DNA of 64,000 nucleotides, taken from positions 1-64,000 of the forward strand of contig NZ_PGGV01000029.1 in assembly GCF_002798405.1 (NCBI RefSeq), written 5' to 3'. This stretch comes from Glycomyces xiaoerkulensis. GTDB lineage: Bacteria; Actinomycetota; Actinomycetes; Mycobacteriales; Micromonosporaceae. Every line of letters starts with the position of its first letter. Positions within the stretch are counted from its first letter, which is position 1. Position numbers and translations under genes: made by a program. Positions 22,168 to 30,733 of the stretch are shown piece after piece. Below the pieces are notes generated by a model. That model saw nothing but the letters and a program-made list of their open reading frames with translations. It did not search any database and had not been told where the DNA came from.

Positions 22168-22521
22168 ATGACCGATCCGGACTGCATCTTCTGCAAGATC
22201 GTCGCCGACCAGATCCCGTCCCAGCGGGTCCGCGAGACCGAGCGCGTCCTGGCCTTCCGCGACATCAACCCCAAGGCCCCCACGCACGTGCTGGTCATCC
22301 CCAAGGACCACCACGCCGACGTCGCCGCCCTGGCCCGGCGCGACCCGAACCTGGCCGCCGAGGTCCTCACCGTCGCCGCCGACGTGGCCGACGACGACGG
22401 CGTCACCGAGACCGGCTGGCGGATGCTGGCCAACTCCGGCCGCAACGCCGGACAAGAGGTCGACCACGTCCATGTGCACGTATTCGGCGGCAAACCGCTC
22501 GGACCGATGCTGTCGGGCTGA
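22168..22521 (+). CDS. HIT family protein (histidine triad hydrolase)
   Basis: 117 residues. CIFCKIVADQIPS is the typical opening, with two of the zinc-binding cysteines of HINT proteins; the catalytic triad is HVHVHVF near the C-terminus. It hydrolyses nucleoside phosphoramidates or related dinucleotides. The gene follows rsmE by 12 nt, as in many actinobacteria. Confidence 0.94.
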   Translation: MTDPDCIFCKIVADQIPSQRVRETERVLAFRDINPKAPTHVLVIPKDHHADVAALARRDPNLAAEVLTVAADVADDDGVTETGWRMLANSGRNAGQEVDHVHVHVFGGKPLGPMLSG

Positions 22522-22662
22522 AAGCTCAAGCGGTTGGGGATTTCGCATTGTCGGGCCTCGGCGCGGAGTTCTACCATTGAGGCATCGCAAGCGGCGGTCA
22601 CCGGATCGCCGTTCATCTCCAATTGGGAAGCAGGTGGCGAACAGCCCGTACGGGCGAAGCCT

Positions 22663-23694
22663 ATGACCGACCGCTCTACGCAAACCGGCCAGATCACCTC
22701 GACGATCACCGTCGCCGACCAGCGGGCGCTCATGGCCCTGCTCGGCCGAGCTGACGAGAACCTCCGGTACATCGAGAACCGCAGCCCGGGCGTCGACCTG
22801 CACGTCCGCGGCGACACCATCACCATCACCGGCGTCAACGGCGAGGCTCACGCGACCGAACGGCTCATGAAGGAGCTGCTCGCCTTGATCGAGAACGGCG
22901 AGAACGTCGATCCCGACATCATCCGGCGCACCGAGACCATGCTCGAAACCGCTCCCGCCGAGCGGCCGGTCGACGTGCTCACGCACAACATCGTCTCCCG
23001 CCGCGGCAAGGCGATCCGGCCCAAGACCCTGGGCCAGAAGCGCTACGTCGAGTCGATCGACGAGCACACCGTGATCTTCGGCATCGGACCGGCCGGGACC
23101 GGCAAGACCTACCTGGCCATGGCCAAGGCCGTGCAGGCCCTCCAGGCCAAGGAGGTCAACCGGATCATCCTGACCCGGCCCGCCGTCGAAGCCGGCGAAC
23201 GGCTCGGCTTCCTGCCCGGCACCCTGGGCGAGAAGATCGACCCGTACCTGCGGCCGCTCTACGACGCGCTCCACGACATGGTCGACCCCGCCTCGATCCC
23301 CAAACTGGTGGAGGCCGGCACCATCGAGGTCGCCCCGCTGGCGTTCATGCGGGGCCGGACGGTGAACGACGCGTTCATCATCCTCGACGAGGCGCAGAAC
23401 ACGACCGCCGAGCAGATGAAGATGTTCCTGACCCGGCTCGGGTTCGGTTCGAAGATGGTGGTCACCGGTGACGTGACCCAGGTCGACCTGCCCCGCGGGA
23501 CCGCATCGGGCCTCCGCGTGGTCCGGGAGATCCTGGGCGGGGTCGACGACGTGTCCTTCACCAACCTATCGGCGAACGACGTCGTCAGGCACCAGTTGGT
23601 CAGCGACATCGTCACCGCCTACGAGCGGTGGGACGCCGCACGGGCCGAAGCCGACGAACCGAAGAAGGGGCAGCGGGGCAGCCGTGGGCATTGA
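22663..23694 (+). CDS. PhoH family ATPase (PhoH-like protein)
   Basis: 343 residues. An N-terminal KH-like domain is followed by an RNA-helicase-like ATPase with Walker A GPAGTGKT and Walker [22 protein letters not shown] is the PhoH signature. It probably acts in RNA metabolism with YbeY. ATG 22663 was chosen because the conserved protein starts there. The gap 22522-22662 may hold a promoter. The ybeY start overlaps its last 11 bases. Confidence 0.93.
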   Translation: MTDRSTQTGQITSTITVADQRALMALLGRADENLRYIENRSPGVDLHVRGDTITITGVNGEAHATERLMKELLALIENGENVDPDIIRRTETMLETAPAERPVDVLTHNIVSRRGKAIRPKTLGQKRYVESIDEHTVIFGIGPAGTGKTYLAMAKAVQALQAKEVNRIILTRPAVEAGERLGFLPGTLGEKIDPYLRPLYDALHDMVDPASIPKLVEAGTIEVAPLAFMRGRTVNDAFIILDEAQNTTAEQMKMFLTRLGFGSKMVVTGDVTQVDLPRGTASGLRVVREILGGVDDVSFTNLSANDVVRHQLVSDIVTAYERWDAARAEADEPKKGQRGSRGH

Positions 23695-24163
23695 GATCGC
23701 CAATGAGTCCGGGCAGGCGGTGGACGAGTCCGGCATCGTCGACGCCGCCCGCTTCGCCCTCGGCGAGATGGGCGTCAACCCGCTCGCCGAACTGTCGGTC
23801 ATGATCGTCGACCTCGACCACATGACCGCGCTCAACAAGCGCTGGATGGGCGGCACCGGCCCCACCGACGTGCTGTCCTTCCCGATGGACGACGCCATGC
23901 CGAGCCGGCCGGACTCCACCGAGCCGACCACGCCGATCCTCGGCGACCTCGTCCTCTCACCAGACGTGGCCGAGGCGCAGGCCAGGGACGCCGGGCACTC
24001 CACCACCGACGAGCTGCACATGCTCACCGTCCACGGGGTGCTCCACGTCCTCGGCTACGACCACGCCGAACCCGAGCAGGCCAAGGAGATGTTCGGCCTG
24101 CAGAACCGGTTGCTCGAAGCCTGGCGCGCCGGACGGCGCGCCGCGCAGGGAGCGGAGAGTTAG
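23684..24163 (+). CDS. ybeY: endoribonuclease YbeY (rRNA maturation factor)
   Basis: A zinc-dependent endoribonuclease for 16S rRNA 3'-end maturation and quality control. 159 residues. The metal motif [11 protein letters not shown] has three histidines, and [10 protein letters not shown] is conserved before it. GTG 23684 overlaps the phoH 3' end, so translation is coupled. The order phoH-ybeY-CNNM-era is classical. Confidence 0.95.
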   Translation: MGIEIANESGQAVDESGIVDAARFALGEMGVNPLAELSVMIVDLDHMTALNKRWMGGTGPTDVLSFPMDDAMPSRPDSTEPTTPILGDLVLSPDVAEAQARDAGHSTTDELHMLTVHGVLHVLGYDHAEPEQAKEMFGLQNRLLEAWRAGRRAAQGAES

Positions 24164-24169
24164 GTCCCG

Positions 24170-25483
24170 ATGGGCTTGGACTACACCCTTCTCGCCACGG
24201 CGGTCGCCCTCATCCTCCTCGCCGGGCTGGCCGCCATGGTCGACTCTGCGGTCAACGCCGTCTCCCCGGCGCGGTCGGCCGAACTGGCCGAACAGCACCG
24301 GCGCGGCGCCGCCGCCCTCGTCCGCATCACCGACGACCTGCCGAAGCACCTGAACCTGCTCATCCTGCTGCGGGTCGGCTGCGAGTCCGCCTCGATCGCG
24401 GTCATGGCCGTGGTCGCCTTCCACACCTGGGACGGCTCCTGGCTCGCGGTGGGCCTGACCGCCGTGATCATGACCGTCGTGTCGTTCGTGATCATCGGCG
24501 TCGGGCCCCGCACCATCGGCCGCCAGCATGCTTACCCGATCGCCCTGGCCGCGGCCGGACCGGTCCACCTGCTGGGCGCCGCGCTCGGTCCGCTCGCGCG
24601 GCTGCTGATCCTCATCGGCAACGCCGTCACCCCCGGCCGGGGCTTCCGCGAGGGCCCGTTCGCGACCTCCCAGATCGAGATCCGCGAGATGGTCGACGCC
24701 GCCGAGGCCTCCGGCACGGTCGACCACGACGAGCGCGACATGATCGAATCGGTCTTCGCCCTCGGCGACACCGTCGCCCGCGAGGTGATGGTGCCGCGCA
24801 CCGCAATGGTGTGGATCTCCGCCGATCAGGCGGCCTCCGAGGCGAAGCGGGTCGCGCTGCGGTCGGGCTTCTCCCGCATCCCGGTGATCGGCGAGGACCT
24901 CGACGACGTGCGCGGCGTCGCCTACCTCAAGGACCTCGCCCGCCTCGACGCCGACGACCCGCCGGTGGCCGAGGTGATGCGGTCGGTCTCGTTCGTGCCC
25001 GACTCCAAGCCCGTCGACGACCTGCTGCGCGAGATGCAGACCGCGCGCATCCACATCGCGATGGTGGTCGACGAGTACGGCGGCACCGCCGGGCTGGTGA
25101 CCATCGAGGACATCCTCGAGGAGATCGTCGGCGAGATCACCGACGAGTACGACGACGAGCTGCCGCCGGTCTCCTGGCTCGACGACCGGTCGGCGCGCGT
25201 GACCGCCCGGTTCGGCATCGACGACCTCGCCGAGCTGTTCGGCGCCGAGCTGCCCGAGATCGACGTCGACACCGTCGCCGGGCTGCTGGCGCACGAGCTC
25301 GGCAAGGTGCCGCTCGCCGGCGACCGGGCCGTCCTGGCCGGACTGGAGCTGACCGCGGAGGGTACCGTTGGCCGGCGCAACCGCATCGAGACGGTGCGCG
25401 TGAGCCGCCTGCCCGAGGCCGACGACACCGTCCGCGCCGAGGCGCCGTCCACCGACCATGAGAGGCACGAAGTAAATGTCTGA
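24170..25483 (+). CDS. CNNM/CorC-type hemolysin-family transporter
   Basis: 437 residues. A DUF21 membrane domain of about four helices (residues 1-190) precedes a CBS pair (EVMVPRTAMVWISADQ, then VMRSVSFVPDSKPVDDLL) and a CorC_HlyC domain (residues 345-420). Related proteins transport or sense magnesium and cobalt. ATG 24170 follows ybeY by 6 nt. Its last 8 bases overlap the next gene. Confidence 0.92.
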   Translation: MGLDYTLLATAVALILLAGLAAMVDSAVNAVSPARSAELAEQHRRGAAALVRITDDLPKHLNLLILLRVGCESASIAVMAVVAFHTWDGSWLAVGLTAVIMTVVSFVIIGVGPRTIGRQHAYPIALAAAGPVHLLGAALGPLARLLILIGNAVTPGRGFREGPFATSQIEIREMVDAAEASGTVDHDERDMIESVFALGDTVAREVMVPRTAMVWISADQAASEAKRVALRSGFSRIPVIGEDLDDVRGVAYLKDLARLDADDPPVAEVMRSVSFVPDSKPVDDLLREMQTARIHIAMVVDEYGGTAGLVTIEDILEEIVGEITDEYDDELPPVSWLDDRSARVTARFGIDDLAELFGAELPEIDVDTVAGLLAHELGKVPLAGDRAVLAGLELTAEGTVGRRNRIETVRVSRLPEADDTVRAEAPSTDHERHEVNV

Positions 25484-25814
25484 GCCGACCGCCGAGGCCC
25501 TCGATCCCGAGGACGCCAAGCTCGTCACCCTCGCCCGGGGGGCCGCCGGGAGGGTGCAGCAGACCACCGGCGCGGCCGTCCGCGACGGCATCGGGCGCAC
25601 CTACGCCTCGGCCGCGGTCGACCTGCCCTCCCTGCGTTTGACGGCGCTGCAGGCGGCCGTGGCGCAGGCGTTCGCCGCCGGGGCCGACACGCTCGAGGCC
25701 GCCGTGGTCTTCGGGGCCGCCGCCGACGACGAGGGCGTCAAGGCCGCCCGCGAGATCGCCGCCGACCTCGCCGTCTACGCGGTGGTCGGCAAAGAGGTGA
25801 ACCGTCTTGGGTGA
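25476..25814 (+). CDS. cytidine deaminase-like protein lacking the zinc site
   Basis: 112 residues in the operon position where actinobacteria often have a gene annotated as cytidine deaminase. The fold can be traced (ALQAAVAQAFAAGADTLEAAVV), but neither the HAE motif nor PCxxC is present; in fact the protein has no Cys and no His. It is therefore unlikely to be a deaminase. It overlaps its neighbours by 8 bp at each end, suggesting a fixed role beside Era. Confidence 0.75.
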   Translation: MSEPTAEALDPEDAKLVTLARGAAGRVQQTTGAAVRDGIGRTYASAAVDLPSLRLTALQAAVAQAFAAGADTLEAAVVFGAAADDEGVKAAREIAADLAVYAVVGKEVNRLG

Positions 25815-26706
25815 GGACGCCTACCGGGCCGGATTCGCCTGTTTCGTGGGCCGTCCCAACGCGGGCAAGTCGACGCTGACGAACGCGATCATGGGCCGGA
25901 AGATCGCCATCACCTCCAAGCGTCCGCAGACGACCCGCCACGTCGTCCGCGCCATCCTGCACCGGCCCGACTCGCAGCTCATCCTGGTCGACACCCCGGG
26001 CCTCCACCGGCCCCGCACGCTGCTGGGCGAGCGGCTCAACGAGCAGGTGCGCCAGACCTGGTCCGAGGTCGACGTCATCGGGGTGTGCCTGCCCGCCGAC
26101 GAGAAGCCCGGACCGGGCGACCGGTTCATCGCCGAGGAGATCCGGAACCTGCGCGCCAAGGTCGTGGCCGTGGTCACCAAGATCGACCTGGTGAGCAAGA
26201 ACAATCTGGTCCGGCACCTGACGAACGTGTCCGAGCTGGCCGACTTCGCCGACATCGTGCCCGTCTCGGCCAAGACCGGGGAGAACCTCGAGACCCTGGT
26301 GGACGTGTTCGCCGGGCACCTGCCCGAGTCGCCGCAGCTCTACCCGGACGGGATGGTCACCGAGGAGCCCGAGCGGGTCATGATGGCCGAGCTGGTCCGG
26401 GAGGCCGCCCTCGAAGGCGTCCGCGACGAACTCCCGCACTCCCTGGCCGTCGTCATCGAGGAGATCGAGGACGAGCAGAGCGAGGGCGGGCCGCGCAAGA
26501 AGATCTGGGCCGAGATCTACGTCGAGCGCCAGAGCCAGAAGGGCATCGTCATCGGCAGGCGCGGCGAGCGGCTGAAGCGGGTGGGCACCAAGGCCCGCAA
26601 GGGCATCGCCGAGCTCATCGGCGGGCGCGTGTACCTCGATCTGCACGTCCGGGTCGCCAAGGAATGGCAGCGCGACCCGAAGCTGCTCAAGCGCCTCGGC
26701 TTCTGA
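25807..26706 (+). CDS. era: GTPase Era
   Basis: An essential GTPase for 16S rRNA processing and 30S assembly. 299 residues. G1 GRPNAGKST, G2 region TSKRPQTTRH, G3 DTPG, G4 TKID and G5 SAKTGEN are present; the C-terminal KH domain has IGRRGERLKRVGTKARK. The predicted start is TTG 25807, overlapping the upstream stop, because the conserved N-terminus begins almost immediately. It is the last gene of the block before the island. Confidence 0.95.
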   Translation: MGEDAYRAGFACFVGRPNAGKSTLTNAIMGRKIAITSKRPQTTRHVVRAILHRPDSQLILVDTPGLHRPRTLLGERLNEQVRQTWSEVDVIGVCLPADEKPGPGDRFIAEEIRNLRAKVVAVVTKIDLVSKNNLVRHLTNVSELADFADIVPVSAKTGENLETLVDVFAGHLPESPQLYPDGMVTEEPERVMMAELVREAALEGVRDELPHSLAVVIEEIEDEQSEGGPRKKIWAEIYVERQSQKGIVIGRRGERLKRVGTKARKGIAELIGGRVYLDLHVRVAKEWQRDPKLLKRLGF

Positions 26707-26748
26707 TCCGGCCCCGGCGCGGCTCGAACGGGCCCGCCTGTTTCAGCG

Positions 26749-26787
26749 CACTTGTGCGCACCGTATGCGCACGAACGCGCACAAGTG
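26749..26787. repeat. perfect inverted repeat after era
   Basis: CACTTGTGCGC at 26749-26759 and GCGCACAAGTG at 26777-26787, 17 nt apart; the loop also contains TGCGCACG. There is no T-tract. It may be a weak era terminator or an operator for the tRNA promoter. Confidence 0.55.
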
Positions 26788-26816
26788 AGTAGTGACAGCC
26801 CTCACCGAACCCTCGC

Positions 26817-26846
26817 TTGCACGCCGTTTCCGGCATCATGTACGCT
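26817..26846 (+). promoter_or_regulatory. putative sigma-70-type promoter of the tRNA gene
   Basis: TTGCAC at 26817-26822 and TACGCT at 26841-26846 are separated by 18 bp, ending 11 nt before the tRNA 5' end. Such close spacing is typical of tRNA promoters. The -10 element is only a moderate match. Confidence 0.45.
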
Positions 26847-26857
26847 TAATACATCGA

Positions 26858-26934
26858 CGCGGGATAGAGCAGCTCGGTAGCTCGCCAGGCTCATAACCTG
26901 GAGGTCGTAGGTTCAAATCCTGCTCCCGCTACCA
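26858..26934 (+). tRNA. tRNA-Met (CAT), initiator type
   Basis: 77 nt with encoded CCA. The arms fold cleanly: acceptor CGCGGGA/TCCCGCT, D stem GAGC/GCTC, anticodon stem CCAGG/CCTGG with loop CTCATAA (CAT at 26892-26894), T stem GTAGG/CCTGC. Initiator hallmarks are the unpaired C1-U72 and the A11-U24 pair in the D stem. The usual three G-C pairs at 29-31 are reduced to A-U, G-C, G-C, which is atypical. The 3' half is the integration site of the island. Confidence 0.93.
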
Positions 26935-26935
26935 A
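26888..26935 (+). repeat. left attachment-site direct repeat (inside tRNA-Met)
   Basis: 48 bp running from the anticodon arm (GGCTCATAACC) to one base past CCA, repeated exactly at 37251-37298. This is the attL/attR pair expected for a tyrosine-recombinase element in a tRNA 3' half. Confidence 0.93.
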
Positions 26936-26948
26936 GAAATACCAGGTC

Positions 26949-26983
26949 AAACCCGGTTTCCTCACCAGAGGGAGCCGGGTTTT
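26949..26983 (+). terminator. intrinsic terminator after tRNA-Met
   Basis: AAACCCGG and CCGGGTTT form an 8-bp stem, with an inner CCTC/GAGG pairing and trailing Ts. It now ends the tRNA transcript. It belongs to the element side of attL, while the presumed original tRNA terminator was displaced to 37300-37327. Confidence 0.8.
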
Positions 26984-26992
26984 TCCATCCGT

Positions 26993-27019
26993 GTTGCTCG
27001 TTCGTTGCTCAGATGAACC
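26993..27019 (+). repeat. putative integrase arm-type repeat, left copy
   Basis: 27 bp starting GTTGCTCGTTCGTTGCTC and ending GATGAACC; the copy at 37101-37127 matches at 25 of 27 positions in the same orientation. Each copy holds two GTTGCT units 11 bp apart. The near-terminal positions at both ends fit arm-type binding sites of a tyrosine integrase (inference). Confidence 0.6.
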
Positions 27020-27116
27020 ATGATCACTCGGCACAACCCTGAATTACCAGCAGTCATCATCGTGATCTGTATCACTAAAATAGCTATCGTCCTCCGGTGC
27101 AACGAAAACACGATCC

Positions 27117-28223
27117 CTATTCGAGTGTAGATGCGGAGCCGTGGACGCTTGGAGCGTCGAGGTCTGCGGGAATGATGTGCCCAGCGGGAAAGAGCTCAGC
27201 TCGCACTAGCTTGTCATCTTGGTAGGCGAACAGCATCGCAGCTGGCTGGGTGTAGGTGGCCTCTTGTGCTGGTTGCACACCCAGGTTCCGGTCATGCGGT
27301 GTGTACTCGACCTGGATCTTGAGGATCTTGGCTGTTGCCGCAAATACCTGGTTATCGATCCTGGCCGCCTTGACTGGAATGGTCTTCCGGGGTTCAGGGA
27401 TGATCGACCAAGCCTTGAGAGTGGGGAGTCCCAACCCAGGCATTCCCTTGAACCAGTCGGCGAGGTCCAGACGCGTTCGGCCGTCAGCTTGCAGGTTACG
27501 TTCCAGGGCAGAACGGAAAACCCCGCTTTGCAGGGCTCGATCGAGCTCGAGAGGGGCCTCGACTTTTGGGTTGGCTATCCAGGCAATGAGTTCCTCGTTC
27601 GTGGAGAAGTACTTCATATGTCCGACGTGGCGGACATGTGCCTCTCGGAGAAGATCCGGGTGCAACCGGCCGTCATCGCCTTGGAAACCCTTGTCAGCGG
27701 AGACGAAAATGGGGTTCTGTGACTGCTCCGCGGCGTTCAGGAAGGACAGCCAGGCTACGACGTCGCGTCCGCCCCTGACGCCCTGCGCGCCAGCCAGTGC
27801 CGGCCGAATCCGACTGGCCTCGCGGTGCATTGCCTCTTTCTCAGCGTCTTCCGGGGCTGGCAGCACCTCTTGGATGACACGCCGTACACCCTCCTCGTAC
27901 TGCTTGACCGCCGATGAGATCGAAGGTGCGTAGCGAGGTTCGCCGGTGCGCAGGAACTCGATGCACCCTGTCCAGGTCGCCACCTCCCGCGTGAGTCGCA
28001 TCCGCGCCGATGTTTGCTGGTCCTCTGGCTGCGTCGTGTCGAGTGCTCGCTCGAGAAGCTTCTCGATCTTGCGTCGGTAGGAACTCGTCAGCTCCGTCAT
28101 TACGATCTCTGGGATCGCCAGACGGATGCGTCGCTCCGCGGCGACCGCCCGCAGCAGCGTCATCTCTGGCATGAACAGATGCCCATCGATGAGCTGATTC
28201 GTATCAAAGACGATTCTGTGCAT
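27117..28223 (-). CDS. PIN-domain protein (DUF4935-like), island cargo
   Basis: 368 residues. The N-terminus MHRIVFDTNQLID has the first PIN acidic residue (Asp7); EIVMTELTS supplies a Glu, and GRDVVAWLSF and VSADKGF supply the later Asps, completing a PIN-type metal site. Residues up to about 190 form the PIN region (DUF4935 type). The remaining 180 residues are an uncharacterised domain. PIN proteins cut RNA, often as toxins. ATG 28223 is chosen since the PIN fold starts there. It is divergent from the nSTAND gene across 221 bp and has no obvious small antitoxin neighbour. Confidence 0.8.
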   Translation of the reverse strand: MHRIVFDTNQLIDGHLFMPEMTLLRAVAAERRIRLAIPEIVMTELTSSYRRKIEKLLERALDTTQPEDQQTSARMRLTREVATWTGCIEFLRTGEPRYAPSISSAVKQYEEGVRRVIQEVLPAPEDAEKEAMHREASRIRPALAGAQGVRGGRDVVAWLSFLNAAEQSQNPIFVSADKGFQGDDGRLHPDLLREAHVRHVGHMKYFSTNEELIAWIANPKVEAPLELDRALQSGVFRSALERNLQADGRTRLDLADWFKGMPGLGLPTLKAWSIIPEPRKTIPVKAARIDNQVFAATAKILKIQVEYTPHDRNLGVQPAQEATYTQPAAMLFAYQDDKLVRAELFPAGHIIPADLDAPSVHGSASTLE

Positions 28224-28444
28224 GGCACCCAGTCTATCGCCCACGGTGATCCATAAGAGCAGCGCAGGGGGCGCGGACTGAATCCTCAAGTGCAACGTCG
28301 TAGTACGTCATTCGCTCGTAGATAACGATGTTGTAGCGATTCCGCTGCCCGGGTGCTGGGAGGTAAAATCATTCGACCGAACCCAACCGCTTGATCGCGA
28401 CGGCCGAAGAACCCAAGCGCAACATCCAGCAAACCAGGAGCACT

Positions 28445-30733
28445 ATGCCCGATTATGATTTTAAGACACTGTCTCCTGCAGACTTTGAGCTGCTCGTACG
28501 CGACTTGCTGAATGCCGAGCATGGCTGGCGTCTTGAGGCTTTCGGGCATGGTCGCGACGGAGGTGTTGATCTCCGAGGGCAAACCAGTGATGGCAGCCTC
28601 GTAATTCAATGTAAGCACTATGCAGGGTCGACATTCGGGGATCTCCTCAAGGCTGCGAAGAGTGAACGGTTCAAGCTCGAAACCGAAAACCCAGATCGGT
28701 ATATATTTGTTACTTCTCAGAATCTCAGCAAGACTCAAAAGGACACCTTGTGTGGCGAGCTGAGGCCATATCTAATGGATTCTCACGATCTCTTGTCGCG
28801 GCTTGACCTAAATGAATTGCTAGGTCGACACGCGAAGATCGAGGAACGGAATTTTAAACTGTGGCTAGCATCCGATACCGTTTTGAGGAGAATAGTTCAG
28901 GCTGGGCTATGGGAGCGGAATGAAGCTCTCCTCGAAGATATCCGTGACCGGGTCCAGCTCTATGTAGCGAACGCAGGGTTTGATCAAGCAAGGGATGTTC
29001 TCAACTCGCAGGGGGTAGTTGTACTCACGGGAGCTCCAGGTGTCGGAAAGACCATGCTAGCGGAAATGCTGCTGCTCTCACACTGGTATGAAGGCTGGCA
29101 AGTTATACAATTGTCAGATATTAAAGAAGCCTGGGATAGTACCGTTCGGGGCAGGCAACAGATATTCTTTTTCGACGACTTTCTAGGTCAGACCGACTTG
29201 AGTGAGCGTAGTAGAGCTAGCGATTCTCAAATTACCCGATTCATGCGCAGTTTGGAACGAGACCCTAGCAACCGTCTGGTGATGACAACCCGGACGCAGA
29301 TTCTTAATCAGGCGAAACTTATTAGCGAGGAAGTCCGACGCGCCGAATTCAACCCGAGTCAATATATTGTGAAACTGGCAGATTATGGACCATTTGAGCG
29401 TGCGCAAATTCTCTATAATCATCTGTACTACTCAGTGCAAGACCGCGAAGTTATACGCGAGTACGTTGCCGATAGGCGATACCATGAAGTGATTTATCAT
29501 CCGAACTACTCTCCGAGAATCATTGAGCAAGTGATCCGAAGGAGAGTTTCGTCTGCAAGAGAGCTGGATGACGCGATCCGTACCGCGCTAGATAGGCCAA
29601 TCGAGCTCTGGGGAACAATGTTTGAGACAGTTCTCTCTTCGGCGGCGCAGAAAATCGTAATCACAATCTCCTCATTTCCCGTCGAAGGAGTTCGACCGGA
29701 GATCCTGCGAAAACTGTGCGCTGCGGATCTGACGCCAATCCAGTACAACCATGCTCTGAAGCCGCTGGAAGGGACCTTTGTGTCGATTCAGCATCGGCCG
29801 CGTCATACAGTCCCGACAATCGCGTATGCTGATCCCAGTGTTCGAGACTATATTCTTGCGTTTCTTGATGGGGAAACAGAGTACGTAGTACAGCTCATCC
29901 AAGGTGCCACGGAACTAAGTCAAATTGCTACTCTACTTGACTACGCCAGTGCTGTTGTGAGCGGCGGCACGAAATTTCCCGGCATTGCTTCAGCAATTAG
30001 ATCAAACCAACGTATGGTCGCGGACTCGGTGCGGAAAATAATCCACGATAGCGATCCTGCATCGCGAATCGAAGAAGGACGACTCGCATTCCCTATCATG
30101 AAGCCACTAGTGCACTTGCTTGGACACGCCTCATTCCACATGCCAACTGAGCTGCCTGACCTTGTTCAGATCGCCTTTGACCTCGCTGAGCGCTGCGACT
30201 ATCAACTCCTTGAAGAGACTCTTGAGGGCATGGCCTATATGGTGATTCGAGATCCAGAGACGTTCGAGCTTATAATGCCAACCTTGATTCCGAAACTCCT
30301 AAAAGCCTGGGGTCATGAAGTAATCCAATCTGACAGATTGATGGACTTTGCGAATTTCGTCGAGCAGCACGAAAGCTTCTTGGGGCAATTCACTGATCCT
30401 CAGGAACTTGTACGGGAAGCAGCCCTTTCGGCGTTGCAAGCCGATCTGGATGCTCTGAACGACAATCGTAGTTCAATCCATGCTGACATGGAATGGATTG
30501 ATGGCGTTGAAGAAGCCGCAGTTGCGACGGGGGTACTTGAGCAGCTCAGCCCCGAGATTACTCGTGAGCGCATTGAGACTTTGGAAGAATACGATATAGA
30601 AGAATACGACTATGTGGGTGCGTATGAATCTGCCTCTAAACCAGTCCTTGGGGCGGGGATCAGTCAGCAGGCCCGAGAGCCTGCACGGAACCAAGAGATC
30701 GAAATCGATGCCATGTTCGACAATCTAAGCTAG
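28445..30733 (+). CDS. Mrr-like nuclease fused to nSTAND3-type NTPase (probable anti-phage protein)
   Basis: 762 residues. Residues 1-130 form an Mrr-like restriction endonuclease domain with GRDGGVDLR (Asp42) and VIQCKHY (Gln55, Lys57), the D-QxK site. Residues 190-400 form a STAND NTPase with Walker A GAPGVGKT (196-203), Walker B-like IFFFDDFLG (240-248) typical of the nSTAND3 group, and a TTR sensor. The C-terminal 350 residues are helical and presumably sense the trigger. STAND NTPases with nuclease effectors (Avs-like) detect phage proteins and kill or arrest the cell. ATG 28445 has AGGAG 5 nt upstream. AT-richer codon use marks it as acquired. Confidence 0.88.
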   Translation: MPDYDFKTLSPADFELLVRDLLNAEHGWRLEAFGHGRDGGVDLRGQTSDGSLVIQCKHYAGSTFGDLLKAAKSERFKLETENPDRYIFVTSQNLSKTQKDTLCGELRPYLMDSHDLLSRLDLNELLGRHAKIEERNFKLWLASDTVLRRIVQAGLWERNEALLEDIRDRVQLYVANAGFDQARDVLNSQGVVVLTGAPGVGKTMLAEMLLLSHWYEGWQVIQLSDIKEAWDSTVRGRQQIFFFDDFLGQTDLSERSRASDSQITRFMRSLERDPSNRLVMTTRTQILNQAKLISEEVRRAEFNPSQYIVKLADYGPFERAQILYNHLYYSVQDREVIREYVADRRYHEVIYHPNYSPRIIEQVIRRRVSSARELDDAIRTALDRPIELWGTMFETVLSSAAQKIVITISSFPVEGVRPEILRKLCAADLTPIQYNHALKPLEGTFVSIQHRPRHTVPTIAYADPSVRDYILAFLDGETEYVVQLIQGATELSQIATLLDYASAVVSGGTKFPGIASAIRSNQRMVADSVRKIIHDSDPASRIEEGRLAFPIMKPLVHLLGHASFHMPTELPDLVQIAFDLAERCDYQLLEETLEGMAYMVIRDPETFELIMPTLIPKLLKAWGHEVIQSDRLMDFANFVEQHESFLGQFTDPQELVREAALSALQADLDALNDNRSSIHADMEWIDGVEEAAVATGVLEQLSPEITRERIETLEEYDIEEYDYVGAYESASKPVLGAGISQQAREPARNQEIEIDAMFDNLS

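Noticed and set aside
18034-23274. A 1746-codon minus-strand open frame
   Set aside because: It is the antisense shadow of hemW through phoH; high GC removes stop codons. All the plus-strand genes have clear family motifs.
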